From the NCBI GenBank assembly GCA_029168955.1, contig JAPDOI010000291.1, forward strand, positions 496,001 through 560,000: a stretch of DNA of 64,000 nt, given 5' to 3'. Shown one piece after another: positions 22,664 to 33,717 of this stretch. Source of the stretch: Aplectana chamaeleonis. Taxonomy: Eukaryota; Nematoda; Chromadorea; Rhabditida; Cosmocercidae. A program made the translations under genes and the position numbers. The notes below the pieces were generated by a model. That model did no database searches and was not told the origin of the DNA. It worked only from the letters and a program-made list of their open reading frames with translations. Position 1 is the first letter of the stretch, and each line of letters opens with the position of its first letter.

Positions 22664-23110
22664 AGGCAGGGTTCGCGACAAAAACGACTTTTGAGCTGTG
22701 TACATGGAAATGTAGATTTGGTCATCGCAAAAGTAAAAATAAGTGAAAAATCCGAAAATTCGCGGGAAAAACGCTCAAAACCAAAGTATAACGGCTAATG
22801 CCTGGTGTCGGCCGGCCCCCTAGTTAAGGAGATTTTTAATAATGCTTGCTTATCCGCCTTTTATTTTGCTGTTAATGTAGTCAGTAGTCTCCAGGAATGC
22901 TCAGAAATTACATTAGAAGCAAAATAAAAGTTGAGAAAGCAGTCTCTCACCCAAATCTCGATAATTGGGGGGGGGGGCGGGAGGCCACCGAGCAATAACT
23001 TGTTCCTGAGCGTTTTTTCTCCAATTTTTACTTCTTTTCACATTTGTGATGGCAAGACGTTCCATTCCATGGGGATAGCACAACAACCGATTTTATCGAG
23101 AACCCTGCAT
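22664..23110 (+). mobile_element. TTAA-type element with GGGTTCGCGA ends, copy 1
   Basis: Ends AGGCAGGGTTCGCGAC and ATCGAGAACCCTGCAT; TTAA at 22660-22663 and 23111-23114. 447 bp. The body matches the 26249 copy in the opposite orientation. A G/C run (ggggggggggcggg) lies at about 22968. Confidence 0.85.
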
Positions 23111-23360
23111 TTAACTCGCGTTTTTGAAACCTATTTACTACCACCTCAGATGAGCCAGCACCCCGGATAACGGTTGAGCGAACAACGGATAATCGGTTTA
23201 CCCCTCCTAGTCCCTACATGGCCGCGAGCATAGGCGGCGTTCCCTTTCAATGTTTTGCCGAGTTTTGCCGGAAAAATAACAAAAATTTCTGCAGACGACA
23301 AACGGCAAAGAAGTCCCAAAAATGACCGGCAAATCCAAAGAGTAGCGTTGCGGCAATCAC

Positions 23361-23836
23361 AGACCAGTCGCTAACCCTATCCTCAGAGAAAAAGGAGCGA
23401 GACGCTCACGCCAATCCGCCCTCTTTCCTTGAAACACAAGAAAAGCACGTGTTCGCCCTCCTGACTCGAAGGCGTTCATATCGCGAGTAGAAGGGCGAGA
23501 TAGTGTCAAAAGCGTTCGAAGTGGGCATTCAAAATGAGGGTCGATGCCAACCCCGAGCATTTGCAAGGGAAAGGACTCCTTAAATATGACTCAGATCTCG
23601 GCAATGTCGTTGGTTCAATTACCCAGGATGGATTTACTTGACCCGCCCAGCCACTGGAGGCCCCAGGTGGTGCTCGGTGCACCGCCCGCGCGAAGAGCCG
23701 GGGGTGCCTGTCGCGTCGCGTGTCGGTGTGCAAAGTGTGTGGGCTTCATGCCCAGTCAAGAAAAGTCAGAGGGGCTCTTACCCCGTGTCATCAAACTCGG
23801 TGGCTTCTCAAGAGCCGGTTGTTGTCCGGCTATTGA
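23361..23836. other. No gene named; GC-rich part with overlapping frames
   Basis: 23630-23740 is GC rich with frames open on both strands. No splice-consistent model was found. Confidence 0.35.
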
Positions 23837-24258
23837 AGGCAGTGTTCACGATAAATCTCGTTCTCGAGATTCCAGTTAGTTGGCAGATGCTGGAAAGGAT
23901 AGGGTCAAAGAAAACAGCGAAAACGGACCAGCAATCGATAAAAACGGCTTTGAATGTTATTTCGGTCTCCCTACCTATCCCGGTCCGCCCCCATTCGGAC
24001 GAGCTTGTCACGTTTCGATGGCAAATTGCCAAGAAACTTTTGCCGCGTCCAGCCTGATCGATTCACGCAGATTTCTCGGTTAGCGCGCGCTTCCGGGAAT
24101 CAGCAGGGCCCATGATTTTCGTCCACACTCTGAACGTAAGAAATCGTTATTTTAGCATATTCTGAACTTCGATGTTTCTCCACTATTAGTTATCTAACGA
24201 CAAAACAATCCCATTTTTGGGTTCAAATCGAGTGCGATATTCATCGTGAACACTGCAT
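23837..24258 (+). mobile_element. TTAA-type element, family A
   Basis: Ends AGGCAGTGTTCACGATAA and TTCATCGTGAACACTGCAT; left tetramer TTGA (23833-23836) and right TTGA (24259-24262), the latter shared with the next element. The body (ggcagatgctgga, gacgagcttgtcacg) recurs at 48.65 kb inverted and at 34.3 kb interrupted. Confidence 0.85.
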
Positions 24259-24262
24259 TTGA

Positions 24263-24748
24263 AGGCAGTGTTCACGATGAGAATCGTTTTTCTGTTTTTC
24301 CGCCTATTTTGAAAACGGCCCCATGCTGATTCCAATGGTGTCTCTGAAATCATACAAGACCTTCTGTGAACGCAGGTATGGTCCCTCAAAGATTGAGCTA
24401 TGGAAACATGGTGGACGAGTTGTCCGAGGCTTGTAACTTCGGTCTTTTGCCGCCGATCTATGCGAGCTGACCTGAGTAAAGAGAGAAGTTGAGAATGAAG
24501 GGAAGAACGGGGCTAATGATTGAAAATCATCGCTCATCTCACGATCTCGAGCATTCATTTGTTCACGTCGGTGGGCGTGTGATGCGCTTTTGGGGTTTTC
24601 AATGCGCTCGAAGTTGCAACTTCGTGCTCTTTTGGGGCTCTTCCTGGCTCGTTTTCATGCGTTCTTTCGACGTTAACGTTACAGAGTGTCCCTCCACTAC
24701 CCAATCCTAGTGGAATTTCCAAAACTTTTTCCATCGTGAACACTGCCT
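24263..24748 (+). mobile_element. TTAA-type element, family B, abutting family A copy
   Basis: Ends AGGCAGTGTTCACGATGAG and ATCGTGAACACTGCCT; right TTAA 24749-24752. 486 bp. The body (gtccgaggcttgtaacttc) matches the right part of 27268-27620 in inverted form. Confidence 0.85.
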
Positions 24749-25024
24749 TTAAGTAGCAGCTCGACCGCGACAGTTACTACTGTGGGCGACAAAATTTCGA
24801 AATTTGAGCTCCACGGCCTCCTTCCCGACGACGACGCACGCTTTCTAGCATGGATCGAAGCGTCTACAGGTCGCCTGCACTGCATCCACATCCGGTGAAG
24901 TGAAGCATACACTACATAGGACGTTTTGTGAGGTCCACAATGAACTCTATAATGTCGAGCACTGGTGAAGCGGAACAAATCTGAAAATTCTCAATTTTAT
25001 CGATTTTTCTCGATAATGACTACA

Positions 25025-25167
25025 GCTAGATCCGTGGCCTGTGTCCTAAAAAACGTTTAAATTCGAACCGCGGCAGTTTAATTCTCAGAGATTGAGATTT
25101 AAACCGCCACGCCAGCCGCGGTTTGAATTTACACGTTTTTTCTGAGGAAACAGGCCCGGATCTAGCC
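25025..25167. mobile_element. Hairpin MITE, 143 bp
   Basis: gctagatccgtggcctg is mirrored by caggcccggatctagc, and aaattcgaaccgcgg by ccgcggtttgaattt. Non-coding. Confidence 0.8.
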
Positions 25168-25244
25168 ATACTTTTTCCAGAGGTACAAAAACCGAAAAAA
25201 CGCCCACCCCCGGGGAGTGGGCTCTTATTGAAGCCGTGAATTAC

Positions 25245-25793
25245 GTGTAAATCTGAGATTCAAACATTTTTCTCTATCGAATACGTATATGAAATTTCAC
25301 TAATACATGAAGCTATTCCTCTGAGAGTTTTGGCCGAGAAATAGCTCACCAGGAGCCGTTGCGGAGCCTCGTGGGCTTTTCCTCGGCTATATCTCGGCCA
25401 AAACTCTGAGAATCATACCTTATTTCTATTTCACTTCTGATGGCTTTTTTTCGACCCTAGCAGTGTCTATTGTCAGAGTCTGGATTTCTATGGACTAGCG
25501 ATTAACGACCAATGGGAAAGGGCTTTGGCTTGTTAAACGATTAACGAACTACAAAGTTCCAATAACACATATCCCTGGATCCCATGAAAACTGAATTGCT
25601 TTGACAGGTCTTGACAGGAGTTGGCGAGTCTCAGCTTGCCAAATTCTGTTAGTGGGTGCTAGGCAAGATTATTTCCGCATTTTGTTCCCATTTAAGCACC
25701 CATTTTTCGGAAAGCGCAATGCCGAGGCCCAAAGACCTGCGGAAATCAGAAGTCGGAAAACGGAAATAGGAATTCCGCTCATCCCTGGTTTGA
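25245..25793 (+). mobile_element. hAT-like non-autonomous element, copy with unfilled TTAA site
   Basis: The body matches the copy at 3.2-4.6 kb through aatacatg, gattaacg, cacatatccctggatcc and ttccgcattttgttcc. The right end is GGAATTCCGCTCATCCCTG at 25793; the left end is not found and may be truncated. At 25601-25604 it shows TTGA where the other copy carries a 933-bp insert. Confidence 0.65.
25321..25410. mobile_element. 90-bp hairpin inserted in the hAT-like element
   Basis: ctgagagttttggccgag at the left is mirrored by ctcggccaaaactctgag at the right, 18 bp perfect. The other copy of the host element (3.34-3.38 kb) has no such hairpin at the matching place, so it is a separate insertion. 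Confidence 0.8.
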
Positions 25794-26248
25794 ATGATGC
25801 TCTCATGAAGAAATCAAAGTCGTTTTTTTTGTGGAAACATGTTAGGATGCGTACGGGCTGGGAAGACCCCGAGTTTTTCCACGTGGAATGCCGCAATTTC
25901 TTAGAAACTCGGGTTGCCGAGCGATATGGTGCTTGTGCTCAGCTGCGCACACATTATTAATTTGAATAATGTATTTTATTACAGAACGGGGAGTAGAAAA
26001 TGATTGAAACTGGAGTAAAGAAAGCAGAGGTAGGATACTTTCAATGTACCCATTGTAGAAATTTTATGTAAGTAAACAAAGTTCGGGCGGTTGTAAGTGT
26101 TTGACCGTGAGAAGGTGCATGCAAACGATCATTGTTAATCAAAAGAAGCATAAACATCGGAGCAAAGGATCTTGTGAAAAAGAGGAGAATCTGGCAAACA
26201 CTTGAACATCAATAGGCTCGATTTTTAATGTGATTTAAGGACCTTTAA
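25794..26248. other. No gene recognised
   Basis: A string near 26020 (gcagaggtaggatactttca) recurs inverted near 26925, hinting that 26.0-26.95 kb is a larger inverted pair enclosing the TTAA-type element. Confidence 0.4.
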
Positions 26249-26690
26249 AGGCAGGGTTCTCGATAAAATCAGTTGTTTTGCTATCACCGTAGAATGGTAT
26301 ATCTGGGTATCACAAAAGTGAAAATGAGTAAAAAATTGGAGAAAAAACGCTCAGGAGAAAGTTATGGCTTGGTGTCCTCCCGTCCCCAATTATCGAGATT
26401 TGGGTAAAAACCTGTTTTGTCAACCTTTATTTTGCTTTTAAAGTAATTCCTGAACATTTGTGAAGACTACTGATTACTTGAACAGCAAGATAAATGTCGG
26501 ATAAGCAAGCGTGAATGAAAATCGCGTCAATTAGGAGGCCGGTCGACACCGGTAATTAGCTGTTATACTTTGTTTTTGAGCGTTTTTCCCGCGAATTTCC
26601 GGTTTTTTCACTTACTTTTACTTTTGTGATGGCCAAATCTACATTTTTATTAAGAGAGCTCGAAAGTCGTTTTTATCGCGAACCCTTCCT
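26249..26690 (-). mobile_element. TTAA-type element with GGGTTCGCGA ends, copy 2
   Basis: Ends AGGCAGGGTTCTCGATAA and TATCGCGAACCCTTCCT; TTAA at 26245-26248 and 26691-26694. Body inverted relative to 22664-23110 (shared gagcgtttttcccgcgaat-like core). 442 bp. Confidence 0.85.
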
Positions 26691-27267
26691 TTAATGTCGT
26701 CCCGGGTTTACCCCGAAAACCGGGGCAAAACCGGGACGATTTTTAATAACGATATTAGGATGTTCGACAGATTCTCGTCTTTCTTCTGATGCTCTTAGTT
26801 GTCATGTCCAATGCTGCTTTTATTCAACTAGGTTCATTTGAATGAACCTTGTCAGGTCCAAAGAAACCACCAACTTAGATTATTCACATTGAATTTCTAT
26901 AATGTATGCATTGAAAGTATCCTACCTCTGCCTTCTTCCATTCACTTCAGTTTCAATCCTTTTCTTCTGCCCGTTGTGTATTAAACTACATTTTTTAATT
27001 AATATTGCGTGCGCGTCCACTCCAGTGTGCGCTGTGTAGCTGCAGACAAGCACCATATCGCACGTCCAGAAGCTGGATATCTATCAATAGTTCCAGTTCT
27101 GTAAGTGTTCGCCGGAGAAGGCGGAGAAGGAGATATGACAAATCAAAAGGAAATCAATTTTTGCAGAAATTCAACAGAATATACACTTTGTTTTTTCGTC
27201 GGGTGTTCGGTTTGGGCACCCCCTTTCGCCCTCTCCGCAAACTTCAATATGCACCCCCTAAGCTTAA

Positions 27268-27620
27268 AGGCAGCAGACACGCTCGAAAAAGTTGTTGAGA
27301 TAACTACTTTTCCAGTCGCATGGCTCCTAGTAGACTGCTCACGCCTTTGGAAGCGTCAAAAACGAGACGAAAGGGGATGAAAAATTCGGGGATGAAGCCT
27401 TTAATCAGGTCAGCTCGCATACATCGGCTGCAAAAGACGGAAGTTACAAGCCTCGGACAAATCGTCCACCATGCTTCCCTAGCTCAATTCTTGAGGGACC
27501 GTAACTCCGTTCCAAGCAAGTCTTGTACGATTCCAAAAACATGATTGGAATCAGCATGGGACCGTCTTCAAGATAGGAAGGAAAGCAAAAAAAAAACAAT
27601 TCTTATCGTGAACACTGCCT
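27268..27620 (-). mobile_element. Composite TTAA-type element (C left part, B right part)
   Basis: The left end AGGCAGCAGACACGCTCG and following 120 bp match the 16891 element, while the rest matches family B at 24.26 kb in inverted form and ends ATCGTGAACACTGCCT. Flanks TTAA and TCAA. A GCCTTTAATCAGG join near 27391 marks the seam, so two truncated elements are probably fused. Confidence 0.7.
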
Positions 27621-28236
27621 TCAAGACGGGATGGGTGTCATTACCTTCTTCGTTCATACCTTTTTTACTCCCGAAGATAGACCTTTGCTAGAAGCTATTT
27701 TTTCTGGTCATACCACCCCAACCATCGTTTTCGTCGTTCCAGAAAACATAGAGCCTCCCCATATCCGAACGCTCGATCCAACACATGATACGCCTATTTC
27801 GAAGGTGTTGCTATACTTATGCGTTGCTATACTCAGTGTATACTTGTTATCCGAAGATAATTTTTCGGATAATGGATCGATTCAGATATTGCCATTTTTC
27901 CAATGATTCGGATACGGATACCCGGTCGGATAAATGCGTATAACTTCGGATATTTTGGAACGAAGTTGACGCAAAACGGTAAAAATTGAACCAGGTACTC
28001 AAGGCCGGGCTTTGAAAACATCCATAATTGAGCAAACAGTAGTCTTCATCGCATTTGCATGTTCGCATACAAACTTCAATCTTCATATATGCATATGAAT
28101 AGAAATAAGAAAACAACTCTTCAATTACTATATTGTCGTTGGGAGGCACAGCGCTATCCACACACAGGTTTTTTAAGGACAACAAGCTCGCAAAAATTGT
28201 GCAAAGCAACTATACAAAAAAACGTCTACACTGAAT
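27621..28236. other. No gene; short relative of the TATACTTG elements
   Basis: 27838-27970 starts tatacttgttatccgaag and has ggataatggatcg and cggatattttggaacg, like the ends of the 12242 element but very short. Frames here have no splice support. Confidence 0.4.
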
Positions 28237-28649
28237 AACTAGCCACTTGGTCATCTAACTCAGGCAAACCATCGCTCCGAACGGGGCCGGCTCCTCCCAA
28301 TTATGACGTCATCGCCCGGACAGCGGCCGAGGGGCCAATCGGCACCGCGGTCCCTGTCAAGTGCCAGTTTGCCCCTCGGCCGCTGTCCAGTCGCTCTCGG
28401 GGCCACAGCAGTGCGAGCAGTGTTAGCCAGACCGTCACTTTGTACACTGCACTCACGGACCCAGCACGGAATTCCACTGCCAATTGCAGTACTTACGCTT
28501 TCGAAAGCTCCAGCTATCCTCCTTCCTTATCCTCCGTGATCGAATCTCCGCGTTGCAAAATGTGGGCGGGGTTAGTGGTGCGTGCAGCATTGTGGAGAGG
28601 TAGGGAGCGTTCCATAGGAAACTTAGGTAGCATCACGGAAAACGAGTAG
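28237..28649 (+). other. GC-rich open frame without start codon, about 137 codons
   Basis: One plus-strand frame stays open from a stop near 28235 to TAG near 28649, rich in Ser, Pro and Ala (SSRSRGHSSASSVSQTV). There is no ATG until KMWAG near the end. GC content is well above the surroundings. It could be an exon, a promoter-like CpG-rich island or part of the next repeat; no product is suggested. Confidence 0.3.
28319..28388. repeat. 16-bp-arm hairpin in the GC-rich block
   Basis: acagcggccgaggggc is mirrored exactly by gcccctcggccgctgt with about 38 bases between. Confidence 0.85.
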
Positions 28650-28654
28650 CCATT

Positions 28655-29373
28655 AGTGCGGAGCGTGTACCGCTTCATTGCAAATGGCAAACGCCTCATG
28701 AGAAGCGTGCTCTGCGTTATGAAAAATGAGCCGCGCTTCATGAGAAGCGTGAGCCGCGTCATGGAAAATGAGTCGTGCATCATATGGAGCGTGAGCCGCA
28801 TAATGGAAAATGAGTCGCGCCCTAATTTTGCACCATGAGAAGCGTGCTCCGCGTCATGGAAAATGAGTCGCACACCATGAGAAGCGTGAGCCGCGTTATG
28901 GAAAATGAGTCGTGCATCATATGAAGCGTGCTCCGCGTCATGGAAAATGAGTCATTCACTGTAGGAAGCGTGCTCCGCGTCATGAAAAAGGAGTTGCGCA
29001 CTTTGACAAGCGTGCTCCGCTTCATGGAAAATGAGTCGCGCACCATGAGAAGCGTGAGCCGCGTCATGAAAAATGAGTCGCGCACTACAGGAAGCGCGCT
29101 CCGCGTCATGGAAAATGAGTCGTGCACTATGGGAAGCATGCTCCTCGTTATGGAAAATGAGTCGTGCCTCATATGAAGCGCGCTCCGCGTCATGGAAATT
29201 GAGTCACGCCACATGAGAGGCGTACGCGGCGTCATCAAAACCGAGTCGCGTTATTGAGAAGCGCGCTCCGCTTAATGGAAACTGAGTCACGCTTCATAAA
29301 AAGTGGGCCCCGCGTTATGAAATATGAGTCGCGCACCATGAGAAGCGTGCGCCGCGTCATGAAATATGAGAAA
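28655..29373. repeat. 42-bp minisatellite, about 17 units
   Basis: The aagcgtg core recurs at 28841, 28883, 28925, 28967, 29009 and 29051, always 42 bases apart. The consensus is like agcgtgctccgcgtcatgg then aaaatgagtcgcgcaccatg. Because 42 is a multiple of three, a 14-residue repeat (such as MENESRTMRSVSRV) is read on the plus strand and another on the minus strand, both open over long stretches. No start, splice site or domain supports translation. Confidence 0.9.
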
Positions 29374-29489
29374 ATGTTGTCAATCAATCGCTAGATGTGT
29401 AAGTTCAAATGGCGCTCATACAAGTTTTGGGAAAGATATGTTTTGATGGAAATTCGGCATGCACAACAGGAGGCTCAATTACCACGATT

Positions 29490-29920
29490 TCACTATACTT
29501 AGTATCCGAATCACTTTTTTTCGGATATCCGACCGGATATCCGAGAATCGGATAATCCGATATGAAAAATTTGAGAAAACGCATTATCTGAATCGAACCA
29601 GTATCCGGGGAATTTGAAATCGGCATTATCTGAATCCAACCATTATCCGAATGGTCAAAGTTCGGATAAAATCGGTTAAAATTTTGATAAAATCGGCTAA
29701 GTTTTTGGATAAAATCGGATTCCTGATCCTAAATATTGGAATATTCGAACAAACCGAATATTTCACTTCTTTGAATATTCGAATATTCGAATGAACGAAT
29801 CTTCCTTCCACTTTTTGATTACTCGATTATTCGAATAACCCGAATAATCCTCTTCTTTGAATACTCGAATATTCGAGTATTCGAATATTACTCGAATAAA
29901 CGAGTATTTGGGCAACACTC
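29490..29920. repeat. CGGAT/ATTCG palindromic tract, probable element remnant
   Basis: Starts tatacttagtatccgaatc, continues with ggataaaatcgg repeats and ends in dense ATTCG motifs and tatttgggcaacactcta. Likely a diverged relative of the TATACTTG elements. Borders uncertain. Confidence 0.5.
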
Positions 29921-30155
29921 TACCACCAACTCGGCTGGTTTATGGAGCAAATAAAGATGGGAACCCGACATCAACCGACGCAGAATTTAATGGAGATTTT
30001 GAAAACATTATTCACTACGCTTTTCAGATGCACCATGTGCCTGAACGTTTTCTACCTTTCTGCCAAACCCATGGAAAGAATTAATGCTAAAAACTGCTTT
30101 TTGATGGTCTCCAAAATTTTTTAAAAGAGTCGTAAGAATGACTTCTCGTCTTCAG

Positions 30156-30226
30156 GCTGTTGAGACTGTCAATGATTCTGATGGCCCTCAACATGAGTCC
30201 TCGGATCGGTGCACAGATCAGTACCG
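30156..30226 (+). CDS. Candidate internal exon, 71 nt
   Basis: Preceded by TCGTCTTCAG and followed by GTGAGT. One frame reads AVETVNDSDGPQHESSDRC and continues open; a second frame is also open. No neighbouring exon could be joined with confidence. Upstream (29.97-30.03 kb) lies a fragment like the repeat at 61.4 kb. Confidence 0.3.
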
Positions 30227-30739
30227 GTGAGTACTTCCAATCTTCTATCGGAGTAGCAGTAAAAGTTTAAGGTTCACTCAGATAAAATCAAATGTAAAAA
30301 GTATTCCGAAAACCTGTGAAAATAGGTTTAAAACTGAGAATTCGGTCCGATTTGAAGAGAAAGTGTCGATAATCCGGAAAAGTTGATTTAGTTGCTAAAA
30401 TTTTCCACTTGATTTTCCTCACGCCTTCTCCCCAATTAACCTGCTCGTGAGTACCCCTTCATCTACTAGACCGAGAAGACGTTTGAGTATACAGAGAGAA
30501 CGTTAGAGCCATATAGCGTGCACAGCTATATACCCAAGAGTTGGGCCGCCGTCCCGCCCTATATTTATATCATCTGCTTCTATGTACCCCCTTAGATTCT
30601 GTACGCAAGGAGTTCATTTGGCCCTTGGTCACAGGCCACAATTTCGCCACTCTGAACTCTCGATCGGTGTAGAAGGATATACACCAAATATCGCATTGTA
30701 CACTTCTGATCTATTTCCATGCACCGTTTGCTTCTTTGC

Positions 30740-31100
30740 AATCGCTCGCTTCAAGGATAGACCCATCATGAACGTCGGAGAGTGGTCCATCTACTACGGC
30801 AACGCCGACAATAGAGAGTGGGAGGCTGTCCTATATCTGTAAGGAATGACTTCAATGGTATGGTTAAGGAGTTCGGCTCAGCGTCGTGTAGGAATGCATT
30901 TGTACGACTGCGGAATCATAGAGGATTCGATCTGTGGATAGTGAGCGCTGTTGCGCCCACCGAAACCGCCGAAAAAATTCAATGATGCGTTGCATGAGAA
31001 ACTCAACACGCTGCTGGGAAGGAAACCTTGTCAACAGTCGTGAGGCTTGGCTACGTTTGGCTCCTACGAAACCGCACCTGGGAACAGGGTTCGGTGGGAG
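30740..31100 (+). pseudogene. RTE-like LINE endonuclease fragment
   Basis: Frames carry KDRPIMNVGEWSIYYGNAD, then FGSASCRNAFVRLRNHRG and WIVSAVAPTETAE, a block typical of the endonuclease domain of RTE-like elements, then DALHEKLNTLLGRKPCQQ. A stop near 30842 and an indel near 30980 break it. It covers the part of the endonuclease that lies before the 5' edge of the element at 1-2460, so the two are complementary fragments of related elements. Confidence 0.7.
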
Positions 31101-31680
31101 GCGTCATGTATCACAGAGGGGCTCGGACCCGTCGATGTCCGGTGAGGAGGGGTAGGACCCTCGACCAACCAAGAACCAAGATGGCCTTCTATCAGAAGTG
31201 AGGAGAGGTTCTGAGAGCCATACCGCTAGTATAAAATATGAAGCCAAATTGAAACAGCGAAATGAGATCACAATAAGAGGTCAAAACTGGAGATACTGGA
31301 GATCAAACTGAGTGCGCGAAATGAGACCGGATATCAAAAAAGAAACTGAAGGGTGAAACAACTGCGCAAAACAAATGAGGCAGAATACGAAATGGAGATG
31401 TAAAAATGAGGCAAGAACTCACAAGAAGAGTTCCCTGGTGGAGAAAGCATGCAAGGCAATGGACGACAGTAGCATGACCATCGTTAATGATTTCGACATA
31501 GAAACGGAGCTGTGGACAGGTGAAGTGTGTCACCAAAGCGCTCCTGGATATGTCAGCAGCGGTGCTGTTGAGTACTCGCTGTTATCGCGGTCATTGCGCA
31601 CTCTTGACAGCGAAATGTCAAAGATGTTCTGGAAATTGATAATATAAGAACCTTTTAAGGCGATTCAGGATTCACAGGTA
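31101..31680. other. One protein-like plus-strand frame, otherwise nothing
   Basis: 31438-31647 reads DDSSMTIVNDFDIETELWTG and on to a TAA without stops. Codon choice looks coding, but there is no good acceptor upstream and no family is recognised. It could be an exon or retrotransposon debris. Confidence 0.3.
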
Positions 31681-33404
31681 CTGAGCAAAACTATGCTGAT
31701 ATTCGAGATCCTGGTGTCAAGAGCTACCAAATGGTATAGCCCTTGTTGGGGTTTCGTTTTGAACTAACGAAGTTTGACGGGCAGGGGATACTGTATATTA
31801 CCATTTGATGGAGGACGGGGCTCGGCGTCCTGTGTCTGCGTCCTCGTGGCTCCAACCACACCGTCTGCAACGCACTGGTCGTCTGTGGCCTCGCCGACTC
31901 GCGTGCTGCCTCTCCGCGTTGAGATTTTCGGCGTTTCCCTTACCATTGTTCCATTTGGTGTGAGCCGTTGGGAAATCTTGCTGGTAAACGGCAGGGGGTG
32001 CCGCGCGCGGCGAAGGAACAGTTCGACGTCCCCTCCTCACAAAATTATCAGCTGTGATTATGGTAACAATGCGATACATAGCATTGTGCCGTATTGGTCA
32101 AGTTCCCACGCAAATCCTTCAGCATCCCCCACCCCTATTCTCGAAAAATGTGAGGAGAAGACTCGCTCTCCGTTGAAACTGATGTTATATTTTGACTGTT
32201 TAATCATCTAATGTTCCATCTATTTAGGCTTCGATAATTAGAATTATTTCTTGTAAGTTTATAACACTTTTATGCCGCTCGGGAATTTTTGCTTTTATTT
32301 AGAAATTCTGTGCGTAATTATAGATTTTTATTGAGGAAAACCTCATTAAATTTTCTTCGGGTTCATTCTCTCGAACTGGTCTTCTATGAGACCATGAATG
32401 CGCTCTTAAGCTTAAATATTCTCACAAGGCGAAAAGCAGCTGACTGCAGTTGTTTTACTTGCTGTATTCATCTTTTTTCTGCATTATAAAGCAGTAGAAG
32501 GAAAAATGCCTAAGCGAAATCGAATTGTTATAAACCCATATAAGCTACAATACCGCCTCTATCCAAGGGAAAAAATGGGCAAAACGGGCAACTAAAGCGT
32601 CTTTCGACCATAACGCGCCTCAAAGTGCTCCGGTTTTAATTTTAAAAGGACCAAAATGTTCACCGTGCCACAATCTATCTAACTATGTGAGACAAAATTA
32701 GAATTCACTAATGAAAACGCTTTTTTTTAAAGATGGAGTTAGTTATGAATTTGATATTGCTATCACAAGATAACGAGCACATTCGGGCAAAGACAACCGT
32801 ACGCGATCTCTAGCATGGTCAAAATGGAAATGTATTAAGCCTTGAAAGATAAAGTTGCTCTCAAATTTCGCAATATATTTTCACACGATCGACTAGGTCA
32901 CGACATGCTGTACATTTCGGCGTTTTTGAATTTGAAACAGCTAAATTGTGAGAAACAGCGCTCCAATGCGAAGCCGCGACGCGAGCGCGCGCCACCGACG
33001 GAGGCGAGGAATATTTACGTAACATCGATTACTGCCGGGCGCATTGGAGAGTGAACGCACCCACTCCGATTGAGTTGCTGGTTGAGGGACTGGCGAAAAT
33101 CAGCGCTGCTGCCCTAGGTGGGAGGGAAAGCATGAATAGGGGAGTGTGCAAGGCTGAACGTGTGCTGGGGAAAGGCAACACGCGAGTCGGCGAGGCCACA
33201 GACGGCCACCGCGTTGCAGACGGTGTGGTGGGAGCCACGAGGACGCAGACACAGGACGCCGAGCCCCCCTCTTCCATCAAATGGTAATATACAGTATACC
33301 CTGCCTGTCAAACTTTGTTAGTTCAAAACGAAACCCAACAAGGGCTATACCATTTGGTAGCCCTTGACACCAGGATCACGAATAACACCGCAGTTTCGCT
33401 CAGA
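31681..33404. mobile_element. Long-terminal-inverted-repeat element, 1.72 kb
   Basis: About 235 bp at the left (from ctgagcaaaactatgctgat) is mirrored at the right (to gtttcgctcag), including taccaaatggtatagccc, gacgggcagg and the GC-rich tcctgtgtctgcgtcctcgt. Identity is high in the middle of the arms and lower at the outer 25 bp. The 1.25-kb interior is AT rich with no transposase. Foldback-type, class unknown. Confidence 0.85.
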
Positions 33405-33451
33405 GTTGATTTTGAAGTGAGTTATAAGGAAAAGACGAAAAAGACGCTAAA

Positions 33452-33717
<266 letters not shown>

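Larger units (their letters stand above)
21237..23360. mobile_element. Possible worn hAT-like element (GATGTGCGGCAAACG end)
   Basis: The left end CAGGGATGTGCGGCAAACG (from about 21227) resembles the end of the intact element at 38326. Near 23255-23350 a run of gacaaacggcaaag and aaaatgaccggcaaat repeats the subterminal part, but the final CACCCCTG is missing. It would enclose the palindrome at 21.5 kb and the TTAA-type element at 22.66 kb. Span uncertain. Confidence 0.35.

Noticed and set aside
28655..29373. CRISPR-like regular spacing
   Set aside because: Units are directly adjacent diverged copies with no unique spacers, in a eukaryotic setting.
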